Shown here: piece by piece, positions 27,804-37,052 of the stretch | How the letters are laid out: every line of letters starts with the position of its first letter | Position numbering within the stretch: the stretch's first letter is position 1 | The notes under the pieces: model-generated | What the model saw: the letters and a program-made list of their open reading frames with translations, nothing else | Database searches by the model: none | Told to the model about the DNA's origin: nothing | Assembly (NCBI GenBank): GCA_040393065.1 | Contig: JBEBUW010000011.1 | Location: forward strand, 4,292-68,291 | Length of the DNA: 64,000 nt | Reading direction: 5' to 3' | From: JACCWM01 sp040393065 | Lineage (GTDB): Bacteria; Myxococcota_A; Bradymonadia; Bradymonadales; Bradymonadaceae | Program-made: the position numbers and the translations under genes

Positions 27804-27985
27804 GGTCGATGACCGATCCAAACGTCAAAAAACTACAAGCCTGTGCGGTAGTCGACCGGTTCCGGTGTCAAAAAATGAAAATCTGTGCGGTCGATGACCG
27901 ATCCAAACGTCAAAAAACTACAAGCCTGTGCGGTAGTCGACCGGTTCCGGTGTCAAAAAATGAAAATCTGTGCGGTCGATGACCG
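27804..27985. repeat. Minisatellite B, exact 85-bp dimer of 42/43-bp halves
   Basis: Two identical 85-base units (27804-27888 and 27889-27973) plus 12 bases of a third. Each unit is itself two diverged halves of 43 and 42 bases. Both halves begin GGT, contain GACCG and GTCAAAAA, and end in CTGTGC or ATCTGTGC. The array fills the space between the convergent phosphatase and SDR genes; no gene is called in the 295 bases. Confidence 0.88.
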
Positions 27986-27995
27986 AGCCGGGGGA

Positions 27996-29075
27996 TTATT
28001 CGCCGCGGAGTCTGGCGGCGTAATCGAGAGTTTCCTGGGGTACGAAGCCGGGAGGGGGCGCTTTGCGGGTGGTCTGGTCTGTGAATTGTGGGTGGTGGTT
28101 CTGGATCCACTGCACGGTATCGCGCAGGGTTTCGTTGGGGTTGCGGGGTTTCCAGCCGAGTTCCTGATGGGCGCGTGAGGAGCCGATGTACCAGAAGTAG
28201 CGGGCCATATCGACGCTGACAGGATCGAGGTCGGCGGTTTTGCCGACGCTGCGCAGGGCGGCGTCGAGAAGGCGCGAGCCGAAGAGGGCGGCTTTGTCGG
28301 GGATGGGGAGTCTGGGGGCCGGGATGCCGGAGATTTCTTCGAGGCGTTTGAAGAAGTCGGTGAGTGTGAGGTTGCAGGCGCCGAGCAGGTAGGTGGAGCC
28401 GGGCCGGGCTTTGTCCATGGCGAGGATGAAGGCCTGTGCGGCGTCGCGGGCGTCGACGAAGGAGATGCCGCCGGAGAGGGAGGCGGGGATTTTTTTCTGC
28501 AGGAAAAGGACGACGTCGCCGGTGGAGCTCTGGCGGTGGTCGCCGGGGCCGAGCAGCAGGGTGGGCCGCATCAGGACGATGGGCATGTTGTGGTCTTTGA
28601 TGGCGTCCTGGCAAACGCGCTCGGCGTAGATTTTGGAGAGGTAGTAGGGCCACGGGCCGACCAGGTGTTCGACGAAGGGAGAATCGTCGGTGGCGACGGT
28701 GTCGGCGGATTTACTGACGCCGACGGTGCCGCTGGTGGAAGCGATGACGATTTTTTCGAGTTTTTCTGTGCCGTTGGCGCGCAGGGCTTCGAGCAAAAGG
28801 CGTGTACCGTCGACGTGCAGTGCGTACATGCGGTGTGCGTGGCGCGGGTCGCGTTCGACTTTTCCGGCCAGGTGGTAGACGCGGGTGACGCCGTCGGTGG
28901 CGCGGGCCAGGTCGGCGACGTTGGTGAAGTCGCCGACGATGATTTCGACGCCGAGGTCGGCCAGTTCATGGTCAAAGTTGCGGGTCAGTGCGCGGACGGT
29001 TTCTCCGCGCTCGACGAGCTGTTCGACAAGGTGACGGCCGAGGAAGCCGGTGGCGCCGGTGACGAGTGTGGTCAT
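27996..29075 (-). CDS. Extended SDR oxidoreductase, NAD-dependent epimerase/reductase family
   Basis: A 359-residue Rossmann enzyme with TLVTGATGFLGRHLVEQL at the N-terminus, a VYHLAGKVERDPRHA stretch, the serine at SSTSGTVG, and the catalytic YxxxK in YYLSKIYAE. It resembles 3-beta-HSD, dihydroflavonol reductase and OleD-like enzymes that act on beta-hydroxy/keto lipids. It is the last gene of the ElbD-type operon, 27 bases after the megasynthase, so a reduction or oxidation step in ether-lipid formation is a reasonable guess. Substrate is not deducible from the sequence. Confidence 0.8.
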   Translation of the reverse strand: MTTLVTGATGFLGRHLVEQLVERGETVRALTRNFDHELADLGVEIIVGDFTNVADLARATDGVTRVYHLAGKVERDPRHAHRMYALHVDGTRLLLEALRANGTEKLEKIVIASTSGTVGVSKSADTVATDDSPFVEHLVGPWPYYLSKIYAERVCQDAIKDHNMPIVLMRPTLLLGPGDHRQSSTGDVVLFLQKKIPASLSGGISFVDARDAAQAFILAMDKARPGSTYLLGACNLTLTDFFKRLEEISGIPAPRLPIPDKAALFGSRLLDAALRSVGKTADLDPVSVDMARYFWYIGSSRAHQELGWKPRNPNETLRDTVQWIQNHHPQFTDQTTRKAPPPGFVPQETLDYAARLRGE

Positions 29076-29102
29076 GGGAAAATCTTGGGGTTTGAATCAG
29101 GT

Positions 29103-32100
29103 TTAGAGTTGGAAAACGGCCTGGAAACGCATGAGCAGAGCAGGATCGTTGGTTTTGATGACGCCGGAAATGAACTCGTCGTAGGAAGGGACGTAGCTTT
29201 CCTCGACGATTTTGCGGAAGATTTCCGGGCTGGTTTTGACGACGCAATCTGCCTGTGCAGCGACTTTGCCCTGGAAGACGGCGCACTGGTCGGCGTTAAC
29301 GGTGACGGTCCACTTGTGGTGGTCGTTGTTGCCGAGGCTGAAGTAGAAATTGACGGGGCTGTCGACCTGGTTGCGCGTGAATTTTTCGGGCAGCGAGGTA
29401 AACAGGGGTTCGAGGTCTTGCTCGAGTTGTCTGGGGCCGGTGCCGCCGCGTGCGTCGCGCAGGGCTTCGACGGCAGCGTGTGCGCGGGTGCTGATGTGTT
29501 CGAAGCGCTCGGTGGGCGACATGTCTTTGGTTTCGCGTTTGAGGTCGAGCGCGCTGATGGGTTTGCCGATGTAGACTTTGAGGTTTCGGGCAGTCGGCGA
29601 GGGGAGTTTCTGGCCTTTGGGCAGCGCGCGGTGTGTGCCTTCGATGAAGATCGGCAGGATGTCGACGACCTGAGAGTCGACCAGGTATCCGAGGCCGCGG
29701 CGGAAGGGGCGGAGTTTGCCGTCGGTGGAGCGGGTGCCTTCGGGGAACATCAGCAGCATTTCGCCCTGGCGCAGTGCGTTGTAGGCGTTGCCGAGCGAGT
29801 CTTCCATGGAGCCAGAACGTTCGACGGGCAAGAGGTTGGTGAAGTTTTTGAAGAAGGTTTTGCGCGCTTTGTTGCGGAAGAAATAGTCGGCAGCGGCCAG
29901 TGCACGGATGTCGGCGCCGTATTCACCGAGCGCGTATTTTACCAGTCCCATGTCGAGGTGGCTGGAGTGGTTGGCGATCACGATGACGTTGGGGTTGTGG
30001 TACGGGATGTTGGCGCGGCCAAAGACTTCGACGTTGAACAGGCGGTCGTAGGCGCGCATCTGGGATTTGTGCAGGGCCTTTTTGGCGACGCGTGCAAAGG
30101 CCGGGTTGACCGGGATTTCGCCCACTTTTGCGACGGTGGAAGTGCTGGTGGAGATTTTGACCAGCGCGGTGGAGGCGTTGTCTTTGCCGGCAAGCAGATC
30201 CTGGAGTTCGCCGACGGTCTGGATTTGCGTGAGCTGTGCGGACGGGATGTGGAATCCGCGTGTTTCCAGGATGCTGGCGAGTTCGATGACCATGAGGCTG
30301 TCGAAGCCGAGGTCGTCCTGGAAATGGGTGGCATTGTGGATGCGTGCCGGGTCGAAATCGGCGAGTTTTCCGATGGCGTTGTCGAGCCATGCCCAGGTGG
30401 TGTCTTCGATATCGGCGGGAAGCTCGGCCTGTTCTTCGGCGGCCATGAGGCGTTCGAGGATTTTGACGACGTCGCGGCGCAGGATTTTGCGCGTGGCGGT
30501 TCGTGGGAATTCCTCGTCCCAGAAACGGATGATCTGCAGACGGTTGTGGGCAGCGACGCGTGCGCCTTCGACGCGGAGCCATTCGCGGATGGCTGCACGG
30601 GTTTCGGCGATTTGTTCGGCGGTGGCGTCATCGTCGAGCGTGGGGCGGATCAGGCAGGCGACGCGTTCGGCGCCGTTGCCGTCGGGGATGCCGACGATGG
30701 AGAACTCTTCGACGTGCGGGCAATCCGCGTAGAGTTCTTCGAGTTCGTCGGGATATACGTTTTTGCCGCCGGAAGTGATGATGACTTCTTTTTCGCGTCC
30801 GACGATGGTGAGGCGGCCTTTGGAGTCGATGCGGCCGAGGTCGCCGGTGTGGAGCCAGCCATCCTGGACGGCTTTGTGGGTTTCTTCTTCGCGTCCCAGG
30901 TAGCCGAGCATGACGTTGGGGCCGCGGGCGATGATTTCGCCGACGCCTTCGAGGTTGGGATCTTTGATGTCGATTTCGATGCCGGGCAGGGCGCGGCCGA
31001 CGCTGCCGGGATAGAAGCCCTGGTCGGGGCGGTTGACGGTCAGGACGGGCGCGGCTTCGGTGAGGCCGTAGCCTTCGTAGAGGTCAAATCCCATGCCGTA
31101 GAAGGCTTTGAGGACGTTTTCGGGCAGGGCGGCGCCGCCGGAGATCAGGTATTTGATGCGGCCGCCGAAGCCCTGGTGGACGACGCCAAAGAGGGTCGGG
31201 CCGAGGTTGATTTTGAAGCGTTCGCGCAGGGTTTTGTTGATTTCGAGCAGATTGTTGAAAATTGCGCGTACAGGTGCGGGTGCGTCGTCGATTTGTTGTT
31301 CGACGCGGCGGTGCAAGAGCTGCCAGAGCGCGGGTACGCCGATGAGGGCGGTGACGCGTGTGGACTTTAGGGCGGAGCTGAGTTCGTCGCCGGAGATTTC
31401 TTCTAAGTAGGTGATGGTGGAGCCACGCGACAGCGGCATCAAAAATCCGCAGGCGAATTCAAACGTGTGGTGCAGGGGCAAAACGCTCAAGAATCCGTCG
31501 CGCTCGTTGATGCGGAAGGTCTGGTTGAGGCTTGCCAGCAGGTTCGTGAAGTTCTGGTGCGTGAGCATCACACCTTTGGGGTTTCCGGTGGTGCCGGAGG
31601 TGTAGATCAGGCTGGCGAGCGGTTTGCCGTCGCTTGCGGCTTTGACGAGTGCAGTGGAAATGGCGTCGTCTGTGGCCGCGGCGGCATCGGCGGCTGCGTC
31701 GACGACTTCGGTGCCAAGCGCCAGGGTAAAGAGCTGGCTGAAGCTGACGACGTGTGCGGGCAGGCCGGCACTGGCGAGGCTTTCGGTGAGTTCCTGGCCG
31801 AGTTTCTCGAGGACAGCGTCGCTGAGGATGATGCATTGTGCGCGGCTTGAGAGTGCGACGTTGGTGATTTGCTGCGCGTTGGAGGCGGAGTCGACGGGGA
31901 CGCCGATGCCGCCGGATTTGAGGATGCCGAAGTAGGCCATGCCCCATTGCGGGCGGTTTTCGCCGACGAGCAGAACGGGGCGGCCAGTAGTGACGCCGAC
32001 GCCTTTGAGGAAGTTTGCGGCACGTTCGGCGCGCTGGTGGAGTTCGGCGTAGGTGTAGCGCTCGGTAATGCCGCCGTGGTGGTGTTGCATGGCGACGCGG

Positions 32101-33950
32101 TTTGCGAAGTTGTACGTGCTTGCGTCAAACAGGGCGACGAGGTCGTCGTAGGTGTAAACTTCTTTGTTGTTTTCGCGGAACTTCGCGTCAAGCTCCGGGT
32201 AGGAGTGGCGTGCGAGTCCAGGGATGTGGACGTCGAGCCAGTAGGTGCGCCAGTCGAGGTCTTCGATGGGCGAGCCGTAGCGCTCGCGTTCGGCGGCATT
32301 CAAGGTGCTGGCCAACTCGCCGATATTTCGGGCGATGAAGGTCAGCTTGTTGTCGTAAATGAAGGGCATGAACAGCTCGAAGATTTTCGAGATGGTCGTG
32401 GTGGTGGACTCGACCTGGCGCGTGGTCTTTTTGACGGCGTCGAGTGCTTTGCCGACGCCTCCCATGCTGCGGGTGGGCATGCGGTCGATGAGTCCGGAGA
32501 TGCCGGACAGAGCGCGGTTGATGGCCGGGGCAGAGCGGGATTCGAAGGTTTTTTTGTCGACGGCGCTGCTTTCGAGCGATTTTAAGACGATTTTTTTCCA
32601 GCCGGGCGTTTTGACTTCGCGGTCGATGAGTTTTCGGCTTGCGAGCGAGGTCAGTTCGACGAAGCGCTCGACGGTTGCCGGGTTTTTGTCGCTTGAGCCC
32701 AGGTGGTAGACGTCGTGCTGGCGTTTTTGGATCAGTGCCGCGGCGACAGCGATCATGGCGCCGGCGACGTGGTCGACGGGGATGACGTCGAGGACGAGTC
32801 CGTCGCGGGTCGGAACGAAGCGGTGGCCTTTGTAGATCAGATAGCAGAGTGGAGCGGTGGTGTTGATGCCTTCGTTCCAGCCCGGCGACGGGTAGCTCAG
32901 GGAGCTTTCGATGATGGCGGGGCGCACGATCGAGAGGTTGATCTCGTCGGAGGCGGCGGCCAAAAGGCGTTCGCCGAGCGATTTGGTGTAGGTGTAGATG
33001 TTGGGCCAGCCCCAGTGTCGTGCGCGTTCGCGGCCTTCGAGCGAGAGGGTGCGTGTGATCCAGTTGTCGCGGATTTTGCGGTAGGCTTTGTCGTAGGCTT
33101 TTTGATCGTTGGGATCAAGGTTTTCTTTCTTGAGTTTTTCGCGGGTTTCGAGAGCGAAGCGGCTCTGGTGTTCCTGATCATCGGCGAGTGCTTCGGTGCG
33201 TGCGATGAGGTTTAAGCAGTCTTCGATTTCGCGTTCGGCGTCGTATTCGACTTTGAGTTTGTCGTAGGCAGGGTAGACGGTGGGGCCAGGGAAGATTTCC
33301 GGCGAGGGTTTGTCGGTGATTCCGGCGACAAAGCAGGTGGAGATGTGTTGGAGTGATGCGTGGTTTCCGCCGAGCCGGATGAAGTTCAGGATGTTGTGGA
33401 CGGCGAGTGTGTTGATTTCCAGGGCATTGCGCAGGTTGGGGTTGAAGTTGGTCAGACCTGCGGAATGGATGAAGACGTCGAGGTTGCTGGAGATTTCCCG
33501 GGCCTGTTCTTCGCTCAGGCCAAGATGGGGCATGGTGACGTCGCCGGCGAGGACGGTGATTTTGTCGTTGAGAAAGTCGAGGTAGCCGTCGCCGTAGATT
33601 TCCTGGAGGGGTTCCAGAGCGCCGGAGGGCGCGATGGTTTTCAGGAAGCGGTCCTGAGCGCTTTCGGTGCGGCCGGAGCGGATCAAAAGATAGATTTGAT
33701 CGATGTCGGCGTGAAAGCGGAGCAGCATGGAGAGCGCGACTTTGCCGAGAAAACCGGTGGTTCCGGTGATCAGTACGCGGCGGTGCCGCATGGTTTCTGC
33801 GATCGACCAGGAAGCCTCGGCGGGAGTCAGCTCGGCACCATTTGCCGGGCTGTACTCTGCTGCGGAGACTTGCTCGCCGGTAGCGAGCGTGGCTGTACCG
33901 TTTTTACCGTTTACGTACTGGGAATCGTGGCCGTTTTTGTGGTTCGACAT
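29103..33950 (-). CDS. elbD: ElbD-like megasynthase: acyl reductase, AMP ligase, ACP, PlsC acyltransferase, SCP2
   Basis: About 1615 residues, five units. A fatty acyl reductase domain (about 55-560) has LITGTTGFLGKVAL and YTYTKSLGE (YxxxK). An acyl-AMP ligase (about 600-1110) has IYTSGTTGNPKGVMLTH and the C-terminal GREKEVIITSGGKNVYP. A carrier domain has DDLGFDSLMVIEL, with the phosphopantetheine serine near 1215. A PlsC/AGPAT domain has NHSSHLD (HxxxxD, near 1328) and FPEGTRSTDG. The last roughly 100 residues look like an SCP2 sterol/lipid carrier. From memory, myxobacterial ElbD, needed for alkyl ether lipids, is a multifunctional enzyme of this kind. Probably it activates, reduces and transfers fatty acids. 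AGGAA supports the ATG at 33950. Confidence 0.8.
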   Translation of the reverse strand: MSNHKNGHDSQYVNGKNGTATLATGEQVSAAEYSPANGAELTPAEASWSIAETMRHRRVLITGTTGFLGKVALSMLLRFHADIDQIYLLIRSGRTESAQDRFLKTIAPSGALEPLQEIYGDGYLDFLNDKITVLAGDVTMPHLGLSEEQAREISSNLDVFIHSAGLTNFNPNLRNALEINTLAVHNILNFIRLGGNHASLQHISTCFVAGITDKPSPEIFPGPTVYPAYDKLKVEYDAEREIEDCLNLIARTEALADDQEHQSRFALETREKLKKENLDPNDQKAYDKAYRKIRDNWITRTLSLEGRERARHWGWPNIYTYTKSLGERLLAAASDEINLSIVRPAIIESSLSYPSPGWNEGINTTAPLCYLIYKGHRFVPTRDGLVLDVIPVDHVAGAMIAVAAALIQKRQHDVYHLGSSDKNPATVERFVELTSLASRKLIDREVKTPGWKKIVLKSLESSAVDKKTFESRSAPAINRALSGISGLIDRMPTRSMGGVGKALDAVKKTTRQVESTTTTISKIFELFMPFIYDNKLTFIARNIGELASTLNAAERERYGSPIEDLDWRTYWLDVHIPGLARHSYPELDAKFRENNKEVYTYDDLVALFDASTYNFANRVAMQHHHGGITERYTYAELHQRAERAANFLKGVGVTTGRPVLLVGENRPQWGMAYFGILKSGGIGVPVDSASNAQQITNVALSSRAQCIILSDAVLEKLGQELTESLASAGLPAHVVSFSQLFTLALGTEVVDAAADAAAATDDAISTALVKAASDGKPLASLIYTSGTTGNPKGVMLTHQNFTNLLASLNQTFRINERDGFLSVLPLHHTFEFACGFLMPLSRGSTITYLEEISGDELSSALKSTRVTALIGVPALWQLLHRRVEQQIDDAPAPVRAIFNNLLEINKTLRERFKINLGPTLFGVVHQGFGGRIKYLISGGAALPENVLKAFYGMGFDLYEGYGLTEAAPVLTVNRPDQGFYPGSVGRALPGIEIDIKDPNLEGVGEIIARGPNVMLGYLGREEETHKAVQDGWLHTGDLGRIDSKGRLTIVGREKEVIITSGGKNVYPDELEELYADCPHVEEFSIVGIPDGNGAERVACLIRPTLDDDATAEQIAETRAAIREWLRVEGARVAAHNRLQIIRFWDEEFPRTATRKILRRDVVKILERLMAAEEQAELPADIEDTTWAWLDNAIGKLADFDPARIHNATHFQDDLGFDSLMVIELASILETRGFHIPSAQLTQIQTVGELQDLLAGKDNASTALVKISTSTSTVAKVGEIPVNPAFARVAKKALHKSQMRAYDRLFNVEVFGRANIPYHNPNVIVIANHSSHLDMGLVKYALGEYGADIRALAAADYFFRNKARKTFFKNFTNLLPVERSGSMEDSLGNAYNALRQGEMLLMFPEGTRSTDGKLRPFRRGLGYLVDSQVVDILPIFIEGTHRALPKGQKLPSPTARNLKVYIGKPISALDLKRETKDMSPTERFEHISTRAHAAVEALRDARGGTGPRQLEQDLEPLFTSLPEKFTRNQVDSPVNFYFSLGNNDHHKWTVTVNADQCAVFQGKVAAQADCVVKTSPEIFRKIVEESYVPSYDEFISGVIKTNDPALLMRFQAVFQL

Positions 33951-34008
33951 GTTCATTTCCTGCAATCAAGCCGTGAAAGTCGGCAGAGTCGCGACGGGTT
34001 TTTGAAAC

Positions 34009-35637
34009 TCAGGTGACGTCCGCAATAACAAAGGGAGGATGGTGCATGAGCGTGATGCTGGGGTCTTTGTCCTGCAGCTCGTCGTTGTCTTTGTTGTCTT
34101 CTTTGTAGAATTCGCGGGCCATATCGAGGGCTTCGTCCATGGTTTTGGCCTGGAGCCAGCCGAGGCGTTCGGGGACGTGGTCGTTTTCGGCGCCGACGAC
34201 GATGACGCGGCCCACGTGTGCCTGGCCGTTTTCGGCCCAGTACCACATGTAGAAGGGGTGTACGCCGTGGTAGGCGTTTCCGGTGCGGTACATCTGGATG
34301 TAGTTGGGGTTGGTGGCGAATTCTTTTTCCCAGCGTTCCTGCATTTCCATGGAATCGCGGGTCATGGGAAGGATGCGGTTGAAGAATTCGATGTAGCTGG
34401 GGTGATGCTCGGGATCAAACTCATCGTAGCAGGGATGGGTGATGATCAGGGTGCCGCCCTTTTTGATGACGGGTTTGCCGCGGTACATGTTGAAGAAGTA
34501 GCCCAGGGCCATGACGCGTACGAGCAGCGGATTGAGGATGGAGTTGACGTTGTACGGGCTTTCAAAGGGAATGCCGTAGACGACGATATCGGACTGGCCC
34601 TCGACTTTGACGGCGTGTTGCTGCCAGCATTTCTGGAGGGTTTTTTCGTGCACGGCCTGGGTTTCGCCGGCAAAGCAGCCGATCAGGCCGTAGTCGGCGG
34701 GGACTTTGTGCATGAGGGCGCGTTTGGCCGGGCGGGGCAGTTTTTTGAGTGCCCACTGCATGCTTTTGAACTTCATCTGGTCGGACGGTGTCCAGTCGTC
34801 TTCCGGGGTGGCCAGAAACGCCATGGAATCATCGTACATCTTGTTGTTGAGGGCGGTTTCAATGTGGAAGACGTTGATCTTCTCGTTGAAGATTTTGCCC
34901 ATCCGCGTGTTGGAGTTGTAGAGCGCGGAGTTTTCCGGGTCCATGTAGGAGTCGGATTTGAGGATGGTTTTGGGGTTGTGGTGGTGCGTGATGCTTTTGT
35001 AACCGGAGAGGCCGGTTCCAATGGATTTGTAGCCGCCGTTCATCGGAACGTAGTTGACGTTGACGTAGATCAAGAGGTCACTTTCGGCGACGCGGCGCAC
35101 GACCTGGACGTGCTCGTTGTGGCGCGTCATACCGATGACGACCATGTTTTCCTGGTCTTCGGCATCCATGTTGTAAAGCTTTTTGGGCCAGTATTCGGCG
35201 AAGACTTCGGGGCCGACCATGCGTTTGATCTCGGCCGCGGTCATCGGGCGATGCAGGGCAAGTGCGACGATGATCTCGATGTCTTCCACGCCGTGATCTT
35301 TAAGCATCGGCAGAATGATTTCGAGAACGGTCTGGCGGATGTCAGGGGTTTTCATCGGCGGCAGCGGAACGCTGATGTCGTCCAGCGCGATGGTGACTTT
35401 CATGCCGGGCTTAAGCTGGGCGTAGAGCGGGGGCACGCCGCCTTCGGGATTGTTGATTGCGTAGCGAATCGCAGCACCCCGGTTCTCGATCGGCTTCATC
35501 GGCGGATTGGGATAAATCACGCGTGTGCCGGCCGGAAACTTGGCCGTGATAAAGTCTTCGCCGTAGTGCAGATAGCGCGGGGCGGAGTCGTCATCGAGAA
35601 AACGTACGGGGTTAAATGGCTTATTTGAATCAGTCAT
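34009..35637 (-). CDS. LarA-like DUF2088 (lactate racemase N-domain) protein
   Basis: The protein has 542 residues. The N-terminal half resembles the DUF2088/LarA catalytic domain: VTIALDDISVPLPPMKTPDIR, followed by IEIIVALALHRPMTAAEIK (with a histidine where LarA binds its nickel-pincer cofactor) and the region YKSITHHHNPKTI. The C-terminal half is longer than in LarA (about 425 residues is usual) and unfamiliar. Lactate racemase activity is not implied. It lies between the HAD phosphatase and the ElbD-like gene, so an isomerase or racemase step on a lipid or glycerol intermediate is possible. AAGGATCGGA precedes the ATG. Confidence 0.72.
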   Translation of the reverse strand: MTDSNKPFNPVRFLDDDSAPRYLHYGEDFITAKFPAGTRVIYPNPPMKPIENRGAAIRYAINNPEGGVPPLYAQLKPGMKVTIALDDISVPLPPMKTPDIRQTVLEIILPMLKDHGVEDIEIIVALALHRPMTAAEIKRMVGPEVFAEYWPKKLYNMDAEDQENMVVIGMTRHNEHVQVVRRVAESDLLIYVNVNYVPMNGGYKSIGTGLSGYKSITHHHNPKTILKSDSYMDPENSALYNSNTRMGKIFNEKINVFHIETALNNKMYDDSMAFLATPEDDWTPSDQMKFKSMQWALKKLPRPAKRALMHKVPADYGLIGCFAGETQAVHEKTLQKCWQQHAVKVEGQSDIVVYGIPFESPYNVNSILNPLLVRVMALGYFFNMYRGKPVIKKGGTLIITHPCYDEFDPEHHPSYIEFFNRILPMTRDSMEMQERWEKEFATNPNYIQMYRTGNAYHGVHPFYMWYWAENGQAHVGRVIVVGAENDHVPERLGWLQAKTMDEALDMAREFYKEDNKDNDELQDKDPSITLMHHPPFVIADVT

Positions 35638-35741
35638 TCCGATCCTTTTACAGTCGTATAGATAGACAGTCGTATGAAAGTTTTAGGTCAGGCGCGTGCA
35701 TGCGGATGCCTGGGAATCAAAGCGATTCTATCCGGACGCGA

Positions 35742-36425
35742 TTACATCAAATCGATGATGGGCCAGTTGTAAGCGCGTGCATTGGTGCGCATGCGAAAAT
35801 CTGGATTGACGGCGCAGGGATTGCCGACGACCGAGAGCAGCGGGATGTCCGAGCCGCTGTCGGCGTAGGCAAAGGAGCCGTCCAGGTCGTAGCCGTGTTT
35901 TTCGGCGTACTGACGTACCCAGAGCGCTTTGTTGGCGCCGGCGATCATCGGCGGCTTGAGGCGGCCAGTCGCGTAGCCGTCTTTAATCTCCAGGGAGTTT
36001 GCGACAAAGTCGTCGAAGCCCAGATAGTCGGCCAGTGGTTTTGTGACGACGTCGAGCGCGCCGGTGACAATGATCTGGTCGTGGCCCTGGTCGCGTGAGC
36101 GCTGCACGAACTGGGCAGCGTTGCGAAAAATATTGGGTTTGATGACTTTCTCGAAAACTTCTTCGCCGAGCACAATCAGGCGGTCTTCGCTAAAGCCTGC
36201 GTAATTCTTGTAGAAATGCTCGTTGAAAACGCGGCGATCGAATTTGTCAGCAAGCCAGTAAAACGGCAGGCTGGCGACCAGGCCGGTGGTTTTGGTGAGC
36301 TTATCGGACAGGCGCGGCGTGTTGAGCGCGTAATATGCGTAGGCGTGGACGACGTTGGTTTTGATGAGCGTGCCGTCTACGTCGTAGAAGGCCGCAGTGC
36401 GTCGTTTCGCGTTTTGAACAGTCAT
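35742..36425 (-). CDS. HAD-IB family phosphatase
   Basis: A 227-residue haloacid-dehalogenase-type phosphatase, first gene of the four-gene operon. Motif I is FYDVDGTLIKTN (nucleophile and acid/base aspartates), motif II VTGALDVVTKPLA, and motif III/IV KALWVRQ...FAYADSGSDIPLL. The subfamily includes SerB-like and lipid-phosphate phosphatases, and HAD-IB domains are often linked to PlsC-type acyltransferases, which suits this operon. A phosphate removal step in ether-lipid synthesis is the likely role. A promoter-like sequence lies about 95 bases upstream. Confidence 0.85.
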   Translation of the reverse strand: MTVQNAKRRTAAFYDVDGTLIKTNVVHAYAYYALNTPRLSDKLTKTTGLVASLPFYWLADKFDRRVFNEHFYKNYAGFSEDRLIVLGEEVFEKVIKPNIFRNAAQFVQRSRDQGHDQIIVTGALDVVTKPLADYLGFDDFVANSLEIKDGYATGRLKPPMIAGANKALWVRQYAEKHGYDLDGSFAYADSGSDIPLLSVVGNPCAVNPDFRMRTNARAYNWPIIDLM

Positions 36426-36521
36426 AGAGCTTGATTCCGTTGTTAAAAATCAATGCGTTTATCGAGCTTTTGGCTGCGCAGGGGCCGTCACTGAAAACCG
36501 GGGGATTGCGCAAGGTTGCAC

Positions 36522-36551
36522 TAGATAGGTTCTTCCTTAAACCGTTGTCAA
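36522..36551 (-). promoter_or_regulatory. Sigma70-like promoter of the ElbD-type operon
   Basis: Read on the minus strand: perfect TTGACA (36551-36546), an 18-base spacer and TATCTA (36527-36522), giving a leader of about 90 bases to the HAD gene start. This is the best promoter match I see in the window. Confidence 0.55.
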
Positions 36552-36600
36552 GCGGGCTGATTTTATGACTGATGAGTCAGGGCAGTGGGCGGGCGGCGGG

Positions 36601-36710
36601 TCTGCGGCGGTCCTAAATCGACGCTAGCTGCGTTGCCGTTCGCTCGATGGCCATCCAGGCCACCGTCGCTCCGGAAGCCTTGCTAGCCCCGATTTATGAC
36701 TCGCCGCAGA
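36601..36710. mobile_element. MITE-like element, full copy 1
   Basis: A 110-base element. The left end TCTGCGGCGGTCCTAAATCG is an imperfect inverted repeat of the right end, which reads CGATTTATGACTCGCCGCAG. Inside, GCTAGC and TGGCC/GGCCA pairs allow the whole unit to fold as one long hairpin. There is no coding capacity. It lies in the 988-base spacer 36426-37413, which also holds two dispersed repeats and minisatellite C but no gene. Confidence 0.72.
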
Positions 36711-36770
36711 CGTTGGGTGGCAGGGGATGTTGGACGGGGGGAGGAGGAGCAGACCGAGCAAAGACGCTGC

Positions 36771-36836
36771 CAAGGTAAAAGGCGCACGCGAAGGCGCGAA
36801 GGCGCGAATTTCGCGAAGAGAAGGGAAGGAAAAGGC
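36771..36836. repeat. Dispersed 'aaggcgcgaaggcgcgaa' repeat
   Basis: 'caaggtaaaaggcgcacgcg' then 'aaggcgcgaaggcgcgaatt' and 'tcgcgaagagaag'. Near-identical blocks occur at 39230, 39370, 51350 and 62430. It follows the right end of a MITE-like copy, as it also does at 46393 and 51318. Confidence 0.75.
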
Positions 36837-36851
36837 AAGGTTTGGATGTGT

Positions 36852-36956
36852 GCACCCGCGTAGCGGGGCCTCTGGCCCCAGCGGAGCGCGTGGGTCGTTC
36901 TAGCCCCGGGCCTCTGGCCCGGGGATCGTTGCGAACCACCCGGTTTTCCGATCGTC
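36852..36956 (-). repeat. Dispersed hairpin-mosaic repeat, reverse orientation
   Basis: It holds GGGGCCTCTGGCCCC and CCCCGGGCCTCTGGCCCGGG hairpins followed by 'gaaccacccggttttccgat', the reverse complement of the 'atcggagaattgggtggt' header seen at 55076, 59041 and 62561. Confidence 0.7.
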
Positions 36957-37052
36957 GTTGCGCGAGTTGTCGTGAATTGCGTTGAGGAAAAGCATGGCGA
37001 AGGGAAAGGTAAAGGCACGGAGGGGGCGTGTGGGGTGAGTTTTGAAATGAAT

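Noticed and set aside
28536..31370. Long plus-strand frame opposite the ElbD-like gene
   Set aside because: The Gly/Asp/Val/Phe-rich product is the mirror of the minus-strand gene's C-ending codons; no motifs.
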